A DNA stretch of 64,000 nucleotides from JAJDZL01 sp965220665 (lineage in GTDB: Bacteria; Pseudomonadota; Gammaproteobacteria; Arenicellales; JAJDZL01). Below the pieces are notes generated by a model. It worked only from the letters and a program-made list of their open reading frames with translations, ran no database searches and was not told the DNA's origin. The first letter of the stretch is position 1, and every line of letters starts with the position of its first letter. The stretch is from positions 868,001 to 932,000 of the forward strand of contig CBDCQQ010000004.1 in the NCBI GenBank assembly GCA_965220665.1. The letters are read 5' to 3'. Shown here in pieces: positions 1 through 8,569 of the stretch. A program made the translations under genes and the position numbers.

Positions 1-1
1 T

Positions 2-382
2 GAATTGAAAGGATCCATTCCAATCCTGTATCGACGTGCAATCGGTAATCGAATTTTTGGATGCGACGATTGCCAGGTAGTCTGTCCCTGGAATCGATTT
101 GCTTCAGCTTCTGATGAACCAGGCTTTCGAGTCAGACATGGTTTGGATTCTAGCCAACTGATCGAATTGTTTATGTGGTCAAAAGAGCAGTTCCATGAAA
201 AAACTCAAAACTCAGCCATTCGCCGCCTCGGTTATGATCGATGGCTAAGGAATATCGCAATCGCACTGGGAAATTCAAAACCTTCCGAAGCATCAATAAG
301 AGCACTCAAGGCACGTCAATACCATGAGTCAGAATTAGTACGAGAGCATGTTCAATGGGCCCTCGAACAAATTTTGAATTGA
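2..382 (+). CDS. queG: Epoxyqueuosine reductase QueG, C-terminal fragment
   Basis: This is the 3' end of a gene that begins upstream of the window; the frame is open from base 2. QueG is the cobalamin- and Fe-S-dependent enzyme that reduces epoxyqueuosine to queuosine in tRNA, the last step of queuosine synthesis. The fragment carries the family signature around the second 4Fe-4S cluster: an IGNRIFGCDDC segment followed by VVCPWNRFA (Cys-x2-Cys-x3-Cys). The C-terminal HEAT-like helices (RALKARQYHESELVREHVQWAL) follow. No ATG lies in the visible part before the motif, consistent with an internal fragment. Identification is firm; only the N-terminal catalytic half is missing. Confidence 0.93.
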   Translation, partial: ELKGSIPILYRRAIGNRIFGCDDCQVVCPWNRFASASDEPGFRVRHGLDSSQLIELFMWSKEQFHEKTQNSAIRRLGYDRWLRNIAIALGNSKPSEASIRALKARQYHESELVREHVQWALEQILN

Positions 383-391
383 TTCTATAGA

Positions 392-586
392 TCAATATCG
401 ATTGACAGTGATCATTGCCACAAGTGCACGATTCAATTCTGTGAGGATTAGTTCTACGGACGAGTATTTCTCGAATGACAATGTAAATGGTCTCTCTACG
501 CAAGATTCACCTTTGAAAACGTCCTGACGACCGCGTTTAGATGAATGGAAGGCTTTAAATTCACGTAGTTCACGGCCACTTTTCAT
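392..586 (-). CDS. Small hypothetical protein (64 aa) with a strong ribosome binding site
   Basis: A 64-codon frame runs antisense to the queG side, ending 9 bases past the queG stop. An ATG at 586 is preceded by GGAGG with 6 bases between, a near-ideal Shine-Dalgarno; a TTG six bases upstream (592) is less well placed. The product is basic at the N-terminus (MKSGRELREFKAFHSSKRGR) and amphipathic at the C-terminus (SSVELILTELNRALVAM). I do not recognise a family. The strong ribosome site is the main reason to keep it; the length makes chance possible. Confidence 0.35.
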   Translation of the reverse strand: MKSGRELREFKAFHSSKRGRQDVFKGESCVERPFTLSFEKYSSVELILTELNRALVAMITVNRY

Positions 587-690
587 TTGCAACCTCCAGT
601 TAGTAGAGTGCTTGAAAGTCTATCCAAATTCATACATCGATACCAAAAAACCAGAGCGCAGCTCCAACGCTAAAGTCCCGCTTGAATTCG

Positions 691-718
691 ATCAAATTTG
701 AGCTTCAATGAATTTGAT
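691..718. promoter_or_regulatory. Inverted repeat upstream of the ABC transporter binding-protein gene
   Basis: Perfect 8-bp arms ATCAAATT (691-698) and AATTTGAT (711-718) are separated by 12 bases, about 130 bases before the binding-protein start. Spacing and symmetry suit a dimeric regulator site in this otherwise gene-free stretch (593-847). No regulator is known; in AT-rich DNA such a repeat can also occur by chance. Confidence 0.3.
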
Positions 719-847
719 TCTGAATTTGCAAGGCTTCCATAACTCTCAAGTTAGGATACTATTGAGTACAATAACTTACTGCACCCTAGCGGGGTAAAGC
801 AATCTGGAAATTAATGTAAATCAACGAAATTAACTGGAATCTGAAAA

Positions 848-2026
848 ATGAAATCGAAAATCACCCTAGTCATTGCAATGTGTTTGATGCTGATTGCACC
901 GAATGCCTTTTCTGCTACAGTCAAGCTCGGGTTTGTAACGACACTGAGCACTCCAGCAGCAGTCATCGGTAATGACATGAGAGATGCCGTAGAACTGGCA
1001 CTGGAACATATTGGCCACAAAATGGGGTCAGTGGATGTTGAAGTCGTTTATGGCGACGATGAGTTTAATCCTCAAAAAGGCAAGCAGGCAACAGAACGTC
1101 TGGTCACTCAAGATAAAGTTGACATCGTCTTTGGCTATATCTGGTCGCACGTGCTACTAGCATCCGCAACCACAGTGCTTGATGCTGGAAAAATTCTCAT
1201 CAGCGCAAATGCAGGTCCTTCACAGTTGGCGGGTAAAGGCTGTCACGAGAATTTCTTCAATATCTCCTGGCAGAACGACCAGACTCCCATGGCAATGGGC
1301 GAAGTCCTCAACCAGCGCGGCGTCAATTCGCTCTATGTCATCGCCCCACTTTACGCAGCTGGCAAGAATATGGTAGCTGGCGTAAAACGAACATATACAG
1401 GCAAGATTGTCGGTGAAGACATGACCAAGTGGCCGGATCAAATTGACTGGGCAGCCGAACTATCAAAGGTTAAAGCCGCAAATCCGGATGGTGTGTTTGT
1501 GTTCTATCCTGGCAAGCACGGACCTGCATTCATCAAACAATTTCAGCAATCTGGACTGTCTGGCCAAGTTGACCTGTATACCGTGTTTACTGTCGACTCC
1601 ATCAGTTTGCCGCGATTCCAGCAAGCAGAAATGTCAGGTGTCCTCGGGTCAACCATGACCCAATTCTGGGCGCCTGATCTGGATAACGCTGCAAACAAGA
1701 AGTTTGTTGATGCCTTCAAAGCTAAGTATGGCAAGTATCCAAGTTTTTATGCTGCACAAAGCTATGACGCTGTGATGTACATCAAGAGCGCGGTTGAAGC
1801 TGTTGGCGGTGATATGAGCAATGTCGACGGACTGCGAGCGGCGCTGGAAAATGCCGATTTTGACTCGTTGCGTGGAGAGTTCTCAATGGGACCCAACCAC
1901 TTTCCAATCCAGAACTTCTATAGCCGTGAAGTGGTTGAAGACAGCGACGGGGTGTGGACAACTTCGGTACGCGAAACAGTTTTGGAAATGCACCAGGACG
2001 TATACGCTGGCGAATGCTCTATGTGA
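848..2026 (+). CDS. ABC transporter periplasmic substrate-binding protein, branched-chain amino acid type
   Basis: This 392-aa exported protein belongs to the type I periplasmic binding fold family (LivJ/LivK, Peripla_BP_6). A signal peptide is visible: KSK, a hydrophobic core LVIAMCLMLIAP, and a likely cut after NAFSA (residue 23). The mature protein starts VKLGFVTTLSTPAAVIGNDM, the usual opening of the ligand lobe. Cys132 (GKGC) and Cys390 (GECSM) are probably disulfide-paired. It is followed by livHMGF but separated by 289 bases with strong hairpins, which would let it be made in excess over the membrane parts. The substrate cannot be read from sequence; amides, urea or other small polar compounds are as possible as branched-chain amino acids. 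Confidence 0.9.
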   Translation: MKSKITLVIAMCLMLIAPNAFSATVKLGFVTTLSTPAAVIGNDMRDAVELALEHIGHKMGSVDVEVVYGDDEFNPQKGKQATERLVTQDKVDIVFGYIWSHVLLASATTVLDAGKILISANAGPSQLAGKGCHENFFNISWQNDQTPMAMGEVLNQRGVNSLYVIAPLYAAGKNMVAGVKRTYTGKIVGEDMTKWPDQIDWAAELSKVKAANPDGVFVFYPGKHGPAFIKQFQQSGLSGQVDLYTVFTVDSISLPRFQQAEMSGVLGSTMTQFWAPDLDNAANKKFVDAFKAKYGKYPSFYAAQSYDAVMYIKSAVEAVGGDMSNVDGLRAALENADFDSLRGEFSMGPNHFPIQNFYSREVVEDSDGVWTTSVRETVLEMHQDVYAGECSM

Positions 2027-2049
2027 TTGGCCAACTGGCTTGACGTTTA

Positions 2050-2083
2050 TTCTGTGAATTTGTCAATAATTCAATTCACAGAA
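2050..2083 (+). terminator. Hairpin after the binding-protein gene
   Basis: An 11-bp perfect inverted repeat (TTCTGTGAATT / AATTCACAGAA) with a 12-base loop begins 24 bases after the binding-protein stop codon. It lacks a T tract, so it may stabilise the 3' end of the upstream mRNA rather than terminate transcription. Confidence 0.5.
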
Positions 2084-2103
2084 CAGCAAATCGTATGACG
2101 TAG

Positions 2104-2134
2104 TGTGTGAGACTCCATTTAGGGGTCTCACACA
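2104..2134 (+). terminator. Strong stem-loop between binding protein and permease genes
   Basis: A 13-bp stem (TGTGTGAGACTCC / GGGGTCTCACACA, one G-T wobble) closes a 5-base loop. A short T-containing stretch (ATTCGTTT) follows. It is the best candidate for a partial terminator that lowers livHMGF expression relative to the binding protein, as is common in ABC operons. Confidence 0.6.
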
Positions 2135-2154
2135 ATTCGTTTAGGCAGATATTC

Positions 2155-2250
2155 ACTCTCATGGTGTGAATTTCAGTTCACTTGAAGTTCAGCGAAAATT
2201 CAATTGTCGTGATTCACGGGTGGCGGTTTCACACTCTTGAGAGTAAAAAA
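2155..2250 (+). promoter_or_regulatory. Long-range imperfect hairpin in the livH leader
   Basis: ACTCTCATGGTGTGAA (2155-2170) can pair with TTCACACTCTTGAGAGT (2228-2244). The outer 7 and inner 7 base pairs match, with a small internal mismatch, enclosing about 57 bases. Six A residues follow. It lies about 65 bases before the livH start and could be a leader structure or processing site. I cannot match it to a known riboswitch. Confidence 0.3.
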
Positions 2251-2315
2251 GACACCCATAATCGGTCCGAGCATCGTTAGCCAATCCAAATCAAACATAA
2301 CAAGAGGACACTGAA

Positions 2316-3239
2316 TTGGAGTGGGCGTTACTCATTGAACAGACGCTGAATGGCATTCAGTTCGGCATGCTGCTGTTTCTGCTGGCTGCCGGACTGACCC
2401 TGACATTTGGAATAATGGATTTGGTGAATCTGGCCCATGGATCCATGTACATGCTTGGTGCGTTTGTCGGGGCCACCATCTTTTTGTGGAGTGGATCGTT
2501 TATCCTCGCAATATTACTGGCAGTTCCACTGGTGGCAGGGATTGGCATCCTTGTCGAAATCTCAACCCTTAGGACCCTTTACCAGCGACACCACTTGGAT
2601 CAGGTGTTGGCAACCTTTGGACTCATTTTATTTTTCAATGAATTGGTTCAGGTTGTCTGGCCACTGGACGGTCTATCGGTTCCGTTCCCTGATTACCTAA
2701 ACTTCACTGTGCCCCTTCTCCTCGGCATTGAGTACTCGGTATACCGACTGATGATTATTGGTGCAGGAATCGTCGTTGCTATTGGCATGTACATCTTGGT
2801 TGCCAAAACCCGCTTAGGTATGCTAATTCGTGCCGGTGCTGCAGACCGAACGATGATCTATGCGCTTGGCACCAACATTCGTCTGCTTTTCACCCTCGTG
2901 TTCGGCCTCGGAACCGCGCTTGGTGCGTTAGCCGGCATACTGATGGCCCCAATTTTGGGTGCAAATTCCGGGATGGGTGAGCAAATCATCATTATTGCTT
3001 TCGTTGTCATTGTCATCGGCGGAATCGGTTCTGTCCGGGGCAGTCTGATCGCAGCATTGATCACTGGTCTGATTGATACACTTGGGCGTTCATTTTTGGA
3101 TGTGCTGCTGGCATTCTTTATTCCTGTTAATGCTGCAGAGGCCGCGGCACCAGCGATCTCTTCAATGCTGATTTATATCTTCATGACCTGCGTTCTGTTT
3201 TTCAAACCGCAAGGTCTTTTCGGCTCTCAAACTCGATAA
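2316..3239 (+). CDS. livH: Branched-chain amino acid-type ABC permease, LivH subunit
   Basis: This is one of two inner-membrane permeases that form the channel of the transporter (307 aa). The sequence shows successive hydrophobic helices and the family core LTLTFGIMDLVNLAHGSMYMLG near the N-terminus. Toward the C-terminus it carries the G-rich loop IGGIGSVRGSLIAAL that contacts the ATPases. The start appears to be TTG (2316) rather than ATG: AAGAGG lies 7 bases upstream, and the next ATG would remove the first helix. LivM follows after 18 bases. Confidence 0.92.
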   Translation: MEWALLIEQTLNGIQFGMLLFLLAAGLTLTFGIMDLVNLAHGSMYMLGAFVGATIFLWSGSFILAILLAVPLVAGIGILVEISTLRTLYQRHHLDQVLATFGLILFFNELVQVVWPLDGLSVPFPDYLNFTVPLLLGIEYSVYRLMIIGAGIVVAIGMYILVAKTRLGMLIRAGAADRTMIYALGTNIRLLFTLVFGLGTALGALAGILMAPILGANSGMGEQIIIIAFVVIVIGGIGSVRGSLIAALITGLIDTLGRSFLDVLLAFFIPVNAAEAAAPAISSMLIYIFMTCVLFFKPQGLFGSQTR

Positions 3240-3257
3240 TCATTCGTCCGGAACTTT

Positions 3258-4223
3258 ATGCGCGTACTGAACTCCCTGCAAAAACGCCGTACCATTCTTG
3301 CCATCCTGGTGATTGGTACCTGTGCACTTGCACCAATAGCGGCGGGAATTTTAGATCAGCCCTATTACATCAACCTGTTCTCCCGGTTGATGATATGGGC
3401 TATCGCGGCCATCAGTCTCAATCTGATTCTTGGATATGGGGGCATGATCAGTTTTGGGCATTCTCTATATCTCGGAATTGGTGCTTACACAGTCGGCATT
3501 TTCGCCTACTACGATATCTACAACTTCTACCTTCAATTAGTTACAGCAGTCACCGTAGCAGCGTTCATTGCACTTATTTTCGGCGGAATCAGTCTGAGAA
3601 CGCGCGGAGTTTACTTCATCATGATTACGATGGCTCTCACGCAGATGGTTTACTTTCTTTCTATCAGTATCGAAGAATATGGCAGTGACGATGGACTAAT
3701 TATTTACGACCGCAGCGATTTCGGAACAGACTTGATCAGTATGGATAACCCGGTACAACGCTACTATTTGATTTTCTTGGTCATGATTGCCTGTCTGTAC
3801 TTTTCTCACCGCTTGATTCGATCGCGATTTGGATACGTCATTCGCGGAACAAAATCCAATGAGACCCGTATGGAAGTGCTTGGCTATTCAACCTTCAGAT
3901 ACCGACTCGTCTGCTTCATTCTTGCGGGTGTCATGTGTGCCTTGGGCGGTGTTCTCAGCGCGAATGTAGAAAAGTTTGTTAGTCCCGATATCATGCACTG
4001 GACTCGTTCGGGTGAGTTAATTTTCATGGTGGTTTTGGGTGGAATGGCTAGTATTCTCGGACCTGTAACCGGTGCCTTGGTTTTCTGGCTGCTCTCAGAG
4101 TTTTTTTCCCGAATAACCGAACACTGGCATTTGATTTTTGGGCCGTTTTTGATTTTGGTCGTGCTGCTTTCGCCGCGAGGGATTGATGGGCTGCTTAGTA
4201 TCAAGAGATCTGGTAATGAATAA
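3258..4223 (+). CDS. livM: Branched-chain amino acid-type ABC permease, LivM subunit
   Basis: The second inner-membrane permease (321 aa) partners LivH. It has the LivM family landmarks: AISLNLILGYGGMISFGHS at about residues 52-70, LRTRGVYFIMITMALTQM, and the cytoplasmic coupling segment with IRGTKSNETRMEVLGYSTFRYR. It ends in GNE-stop, whose last 8 bases overlap the livG start, implying translational coupling. Confidence 0.92.
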   Translation: MRVLNSLQKRRTILAILVIGTCALAPIAAGILDQPYYINLFSRLMIWAIAAISLNLILGYGGMISFGHSLYLGIGAYTVGIFAYYDIYNFYLQLVTAVTVAAFIALIFGGISLRTRGVYFIMITMALTQMVYFLSISIEEYGSDDGLIIYDRSDFGTDLISMDNPVQRYYLIFLVMIACLYFSHRLIRSRFGYVIRGTKSNETRMEVLGYSTFRYRLVCFILAGVMCALGGVLSANVEKFVSPDIMHWTRSGELIFMVVLGGMASILGPVTGALVFWLLSEFFSRITEHWHLIFGPFLILVVLLSPRGIDGLLSIKRSGNE

Positions 4224-4962
4224 CACCCTGCTCAAAATTACCGATCTCAACAAGTCTTTCGGTGGAGTATGTGCAACAGATAATGTCAATGTTGAAGTTG
4301 AGCGTGGTGAAATTCATGCATTGATCGGTCCAAACGGAGCTGGTAAAACTACCTTGATCTCGCAAATTTCGGGAATTCTACAGAGTGATTCGGGAGAAAT
4401 TCAATTTGACGGAACACCCATTTCCCACATGAAAGCACCTGCCCGTTCTCTCATGGGAATCGCGCGATCATTTCAGATCACCTCAATTCTTCGAGAGTTT
4501 ACTTGTCAGGAGAATGTTGCACTCGCCATTCAAGCACATTTCGGACACAGCTACAATATGTGGAAACCCGTGTCATCCGAAGATAAGATTCAAAACCGGG
4601 CAGTCGAAGTTCTTGAATCGATCGGCATGGGAGAGTTGCGCGATACCACTTCTGGAGATTTGGCGCACGGAGAACAACGACAGCTGGAATTGGCCATTGC
4701 TCTGGCAATGGATCCAAAGTTATTGATTCTTGATGAACCACTTGCCGGAATGGGGCGAATGGATTCAGTCAAAATTGTCAATTTCCTAAATGGACTCAAG
4801 CGAAAGTTTACGATTCTGGTTATCGAACACGACATGGATGCAGTCTTTACACTAGCCGATCGAATATCAGTCATGGTATATGGCCGTTTGATCGCCAGTG
4901 GGACACCTGATGAAATTCGGGCAGATGCTATGGTACGCAGTGCTTATCTGGGAGTTGACTAG
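4216..4962 (+). CDS. livG: Branched-chain amino acid-type ABC transporter ATPase LivG
   Basis: A 248-aa cytoplasmic ATPase energises transport. Walker A GPNGAGKT starts at residue 38. The signature is degenerate: LAHGEQRQLELA in place of LSGGQ. Walker B is LLILDEPLAGM and the switch region is VIEHDMDAVF. The LivG-specific C-terminus (GTPDEIRADAMVRSAYLG) is present. The ATG at 4216 is chosen because it overlaps the livM stop and gives the normal LLKITDLNKSFGG opening; a longer in-frame start exists at 4183 but would lie inside livM. Confidence 0.93.
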   Translation: MNNTLLKITDLNKSFGGVCATDNVNVEVERGEIHALIGPNGAGKTTLISQISGILQSDSGEIQFDGTPISHMKAPARSLMGIARSFQITSILREFTCQENVALAIQAHFGHSYNMWKPVSSEDKIQNRAVEVLESIGMGELRDTTSGDLAHGEQRQLELAIALAMDPKLLILDEPLAGMGRMDSVKIVNFLNGLKRKFTILVIEHDMDAVFTLADRISVMVYGRLIASGTPDEIRADAMVRSAYLGVD

Positions 4963-4963
4963 C

Positions 4964-5671
4964 ATGCCGATTTTATCAGTCAATAACATTGAAGCGTTCT
5001 ATGGTCAAACTCAGGCTTTATTTGGCATCAGCATTGAGATTGATCAGGGAGAGGTGGTTACTCTGCTTGGTCGAAATGGGATGGGCAAAACAACGACGAT
5101 TCGCTCGATTATGGGGCTTGTTAAACCAGCCACCGGTTCGATTAAATTTGCTGGGAAAGACATCACTAGATGGCCCGCATACCGAGTTGCGAACGCGGGT
5201 GTTGGATTGGCGCCAGAGGGGCGACACATATTCCCAAATCTCAGTGTAATGGAGAACCTTATCGCAACGGCACACAACAGGAATGAACTAGATAACCCAT
5301 GGACTGTTGACAAGGTCATGGCTTTATTTCCTGCGTTGGAACCGCGAGCAAAAATTAAAGGTGGCAGAATCTCCGGGGGCGAACAACAAATGCTTTCAAT
5401 TGGCAGAGCACTGATGACGAATCCAAAACTACTACTGCTAGATGAAGCGACTGAAGGGCTGTCCCCTTTCTTACGTGCTCAGATTTGGGAGAGTATTTCC
5501 CAATTAAAAGACAATCAACAATCAATTTTACTGATTGACAAGCACCTTGATTCCCTGCTTCGAATCGGCGACCGACATTACATCGTCGAAAAGGGTTACG
5601 TTGTGTGGAATGGAAATTCTGAAGAATTGCGATCAGATCAGAAACTACAGCAGCGCTATATCGGAATCTAG
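4964..5671 (+). CDS. livF: Branched-chain amino acid-type ABC transporter ATPase LivF
   Basis: The second ATPase (235 aa) starts one base after livG ends. Walker A GRNGMGKTT is at residues 36-44. The signature is ISGGEQQMLSIGRAL and Walker B LLLLDEATEGLSP. The switch reads LLIDKH where many LivF proteins have VEQN. The C-terminus (VVWNGNSEELRSDQKLQQRYIGI) is typical of LivF. Start at 4964 gives the normal short N-terminus; a longer frame from 4898 overlaps livG. Confidence 0.93.
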   Translation: MPILSVNNIEAFYGQTQALFGISIEIDQGEVVTLLGRNGMGKTTTIRSIMGLVKPATGSIKFAGKDITRWPAYRVANAGVGLAPEGRHIFPNLSVMENLIATAHNRNELDNPWTVDKVMALFPALEPRAKIKGGRISGGEQQMLSIGRALMTNPKLLLLDEATEGLSPFLRAQIWESISQLKDNQQSILLIDKHLDSLLRIGDRHYIVEKGYVVWNGNSEELRSDQKLQQRYIGI

Positions 5672-5697
5672 CGGAATACTCGCAACCAAATTCTGAC

Positions 5698-5715
5698 TGC
5701 AGATTAAGATCTGCA
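5698..5715. terminator. Short hairpin between convergent livF and cpoB
   Basis: TGCAGAT / ATCTGCA arms (7 bp, perfect) flank a TAAG loop, in the 108-base gap between the converging livF and cpoB genes. There is no clear T run on either side, so this is at most a weak bidirectional terminator. Confidence 0.35.
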
Positions 5716-5779
5716 ATAACTCCTTAGTTCTCCAAAAGAAACCGCAATAATTGGGAACTGACAACGCGGTCGATAACGG

Positions 5780-6646
5780 TTAAAGATTGCCGTCTCGTTT
5801 CAGCTTATTGAGCCTACGATTGGCATTAAATGCGGAACGACTGGCTGGGTAGCGCTCCATCACCTCCAACAAATAGTTTTCGGCCTGTTCATAGTTTTCT
5901 TGGTCTGCATAGATGATCGCGATCTTAAGCATCGCTTCAGCCGCACGCCGATTGTCTGGATAATCTCTGATAATCTGCTCGAATCCCTGCAATGCTACAT
6001 CATGTTTCTTGGTAACGTAGTTGGCTTCAGCGATCCAGTAAAGAGCATCATCAACCAACTCGCTTTGTGGATAATTATCAACCAAAGCGGTAAATGTAGA
6101 GATTGCATCTTCATACTTGCCCTGCTTTAGCGCGCGAAATCCAGTGTCGTAGACCTCGCGTATTACTTCAGGGTCGACGTCTGGGACTGAATCTGGCAGT
6201 GTTGCCACAGCGGTGCCTTCGCCTTCTGCAGAGACCGCATCCGACTCACCAGAAGGTGTTGTTTCATCAGAAGAAGATTCCACACCATCGGTTTGCTCTG
6301 TACCCAGATTACTACCTGACCCTGTCCGCTCAAATTTACGCAACCTGGCGTCGAGGTCATCGTAAAGATCCATTTGACGCTGTTTGGTATCATCCAGTTC
6401 GATTTCCAACACTTCCACCTGATCTCGCAAAGTCCGCACTTCTTCAGAAAGTGCTTGAACCTGTGCGAGCATCGTCTGTGGGGCCAATTCTTCAGTGCCA
6501 ACAGCCGATGAACTCTGAGCAGAACTTGTGCCCGCGGATGAGGAGCCAACAGTCGATGCAGCGGGTGCCGTACACCCGGTAACAAGTGCTGCTACGGCGA
6601 GCGCACATGGCGCAATTCCAGATTGAATTGAATGAAAGATGGCCAC
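5780..6646 (-). CDS. cpoB: Cell division coordinator CpoB (YbgF), Tol-Pal associated
   Basis: This 288-aa exported protein closes the tol-pal operon. In the family CpoB links outer-membrane constriction by Tol-Pal to septal murein synthesis by PBP1b; a PBP1b gene is present at 37.3 kb. Visible parts: an N-terminal hydrophobic segment, an Ala/Ser-rich linker, a trimerising coiled coil (ALSEEVRTLRDQVEVLEIEL), a Ser/Glu-rich spacer, then TPR repeats (FRALKQGKYEDAISTFTALV and two more). The start seems to be GTG at 6646. The hydrophobic segment ends LVTGC at Cys25, a lipobox-like motif unusual for CpoB, so it may be lipidated. Confidence 0.9.
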   Translation of the reverse strand: MAIFHSIQSGIAPCALAVAALVTGCTAPAASTVGSSSAGTSSAQSSSAVGTEELAPQTMLAQVQALSEEVRTLRDQVEVLEIELDDTKQRQMDLYDDLDARLRKFERTGSGSNLGTEQTDGVESSSDETTPSGESDAVSAEGEGTAVATLPDSVPDVDPEVIREVYDTGFRALKQGKYEDAISTFTALVDNYPQSELVDDALYWIAEANYVTKKHDVALQGFEQIIRDYPDNRRAAEAMLKIAIIYADQENYEQAENYLLEVMERYPASRSAFNANRRLNKLKRDGNL

Positions 6647-6678
6647 TTCAGATGAGTCTCAATTCTACCACTCTGCTA

Positions 6679-7224
6679 CTATTGAACTAAATCGTGGGCA
6701 ATTTCCACCCGCCGATTCAATGCCCAGCTTTCTTCATCGGAACCTTCTACTGCGGGTAGTTCCTCACCGAATGAAACCGTCGTTATTCTGGAAGCATCAA
6801 CACCAAGTTCCTGGAAAAGTGCACTGATCGCATTGGCCCGCTGCTCACCCAAAGCGAGGTTATATTCACGTGTTCCCCGCTCGTCTGCATGGCCTGCGAG
6901 ATTCAGCATCACAGTTGGATTTGCGACTAAAGTTTCGGCGTGTACTTCAATAATCTGCCTGGCTCTTTCAGTAACAATTGCTTCATCGAATCCGAAATAA
7001 ACAGCCGTGTGAGCCAGCAAATTCTCTTCCTCTTCCCCTGATTGATTAGTGAGTCCCATCTCAACCAAATCTGATTCATCTTGCGAACCTGATGTATCCG
7101 ACTCTTCCACTGACTCTGGAGCATCATCAACAGCCGTCATTGATGAGTCAGGGTCTTTTGCACAAGCCGAAAGAAATGCCAGTGAAACGAAAATGACTGC
7201 TATGAATCGCACCAACGCGTACAT
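6679..7224 (-). CDS. pal: Peptidoglycan-associated lipoprotein Pal
   Basis: An outer-membrane lipoprotein of 181 aa that anchors the outer membrane to peptidoglycan and binds TolB. The lipobox FLSAC places the lipidated Cys at residue 21. An acidic, disordered linker follows, then the OmpA-like peptidoglycan-binding domain with NLAGHADERGTREYNLALGE and NRRVEIAHD. Strong AGAGGA ribosome site before the ATG. It lies 34 bases after tolB and 32 before cpoB, in the standard order. Confidence 0.95.
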   Translation of the reverse strand: MYALVRFIAVIFVSLAFLSACAKDPDSSMTAVDDAPESVEESDTSGSQDESDLVEMGLTNQSGEEEENLLAHTAVYFGFDEAIVTERARQIIEVHAETLVANPTVMLNLAGHADERGTREYNLALGEQRANAISALFQELGVDASRITTVSFGEELPAVEGSDEESWALNRRVEIAHDLVQ

Positions 7225-7258
7225 GTGGTTTTCCTCTGAGTGAAAGATTTGAAGTTTA

Positions 7259-8569
7259 CTAAAAGCTGGCCCAATCTACCTGCTTGACTTGTCCTTCGAC
7301 GACAGGAACACGAGTTGCAACTCGTCCATCGGGTGATAATATTTTAATATATCTCTTGGAGCCCTCAACGACATGTATCACCATATCTCCGTGTGGTGAA
7401 AATTTGGCTGAATCATCCAAAGTTGTTGAGGAAATGACGCGAGTGGTCTCAGCCGAAAAGTCATAAATTCCAACTTGCTTGCCGATTCCTTGATCAGTTA
7501 TCACGACCAACTGTTCACCTGTTGGCGAATAGCTTGCACCGGAATTTGACCGACCGCCAATGTCAACCCGTTTGGCCCGCGCATTACGTTGCGGAGATGC
7601 TTCATAAATTTGGGGTGTTATGCCTCGGTTTGATGTAAACACCAATCTTTTGCCATCTGGCCGCCATGATGGTTCAGTGTCGATTTGATGGTGATCCGTT
7701 ACTTGCGTCAGTCTCTGATCGTTAATGGAATAGATGTAAATTTCAAAATTTCCCTTGTCAGAATGTGAAAATGCGAGTCTATTACCGTCTGGAGACCAAC
7801 TTGGCGCACTGTTGTAGCCGTTTGGGGCAGGAATTTTGGTTCGTTCGCCAGTCGCGACTTCCTGTATATAAATCAGGGAATATCCCTCAAATAATTCTGC
7901 ATAGGCTATTTTTGTACCATCCGGAGACCATACCGGTGACAGGATAGGACGCCCGGTGCGCAAAATAGCCTGTGGATTGTAGCCGTCATAGTCCGCATAA
8001 TACAGCACGTGTGTCACGCTACCGCCACTTGAAACTGGTAGAGACGTCGTATACAAAATCTTCGTGTCAAACGAACTTTCTTGATCTGTCACTTTCTCGA
8101 AGACGGTGTTTGCGATTCGATGTGCAGTCTGTCGAAATCTGTCCGCAGAGAGGATGAACTGTACACCGAAGACCTGTTTCTGTTCAAAGGAGTCATAGAG
8201 ACGGGTGATGACCCGGTAATGATCGGGCTTTTCTTCATCCGGTTCCACTCTGCCAATCAACACCAAATCGGCACCGATTAGCTGCCAGTCAGAAAAGACT
8301 ACCGAATCAGAAGTTGACGGGTGACTTGGAAACTGATCTGAAGGAATCGGATCAAATTTTCCGGTTCTGTGAAGATCATTCCGAATTACCTCTTCTAGCG
8401 AAAATTGCAAGTCTTCTTTAACATCGCCACCAAATGGCACAATCGCAATCGGAACTCCGCGCTCGACGCCTTCTTCAATTTCAATTGTGATCACCGAAAA
8501 AGCGACATTCGAGTTCAGCGATAATCCAAACAGTACCAATAGACAAAATAACGTTTTTCTCATGTTCAA
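7259..8569 (-). CDS. tolB: Tol-Pal system periplasmic protein TolB
   Basis: A 436-aa periplasmic beta-propeller that shuttles between TolA and Pal during cell constriction. It has a signal peptide (CLLVLFGLSLNSNVAFS), an N-terminal alpha/beta domain (VPIAIVPFGG), and propeller repeats with the recurring SPDGTKIAY, SPDGNRLAF, RPDGKRLVF and SPTGEQLVV blades. The ATG overlaps the tolA stop by 4 bases, so translation is probably coupled. Length is normal for TolB. Confidence 0.96.
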   Translation of the reverse strand: MNMRKTLFCLLVLFGLSLNSNVAFSVITIEIEEGVERGVPIAIVPFGGDVKEDLQFSLEEVIRNDLHRTGKFDPIPSDQFPSHPSTSDSVVFSDWQLIGADLVLIGRVEPDEEKPDHYRVITRLYDSFEQKQVFGVQFILSADRFRQTAHRIANTVFEKVTDQESSFDTKILYTTSLPVSSGGSVTHVLYYADYDGYNPQAILRTGRPILSPVWSPDGTKIAYAELFEGYSLIYIQEVATGERTKIPAPNGYNSAPSWSPDGNRLAFSHSDKGNFEIYIYSINDQRLTQVTDHHQIDTEPSWRPDGKRLVFTSNRGITPQIYEASPQRNARAKRVDIGGRSNSGASYSPTGEQLVVITDQGIGKQVGIYDFSAETTRVISSTTLDDSAKFSPHGDMVIHVVEGSKRYIKILSPDGRVATRVPVVEGQVKQVDWASF

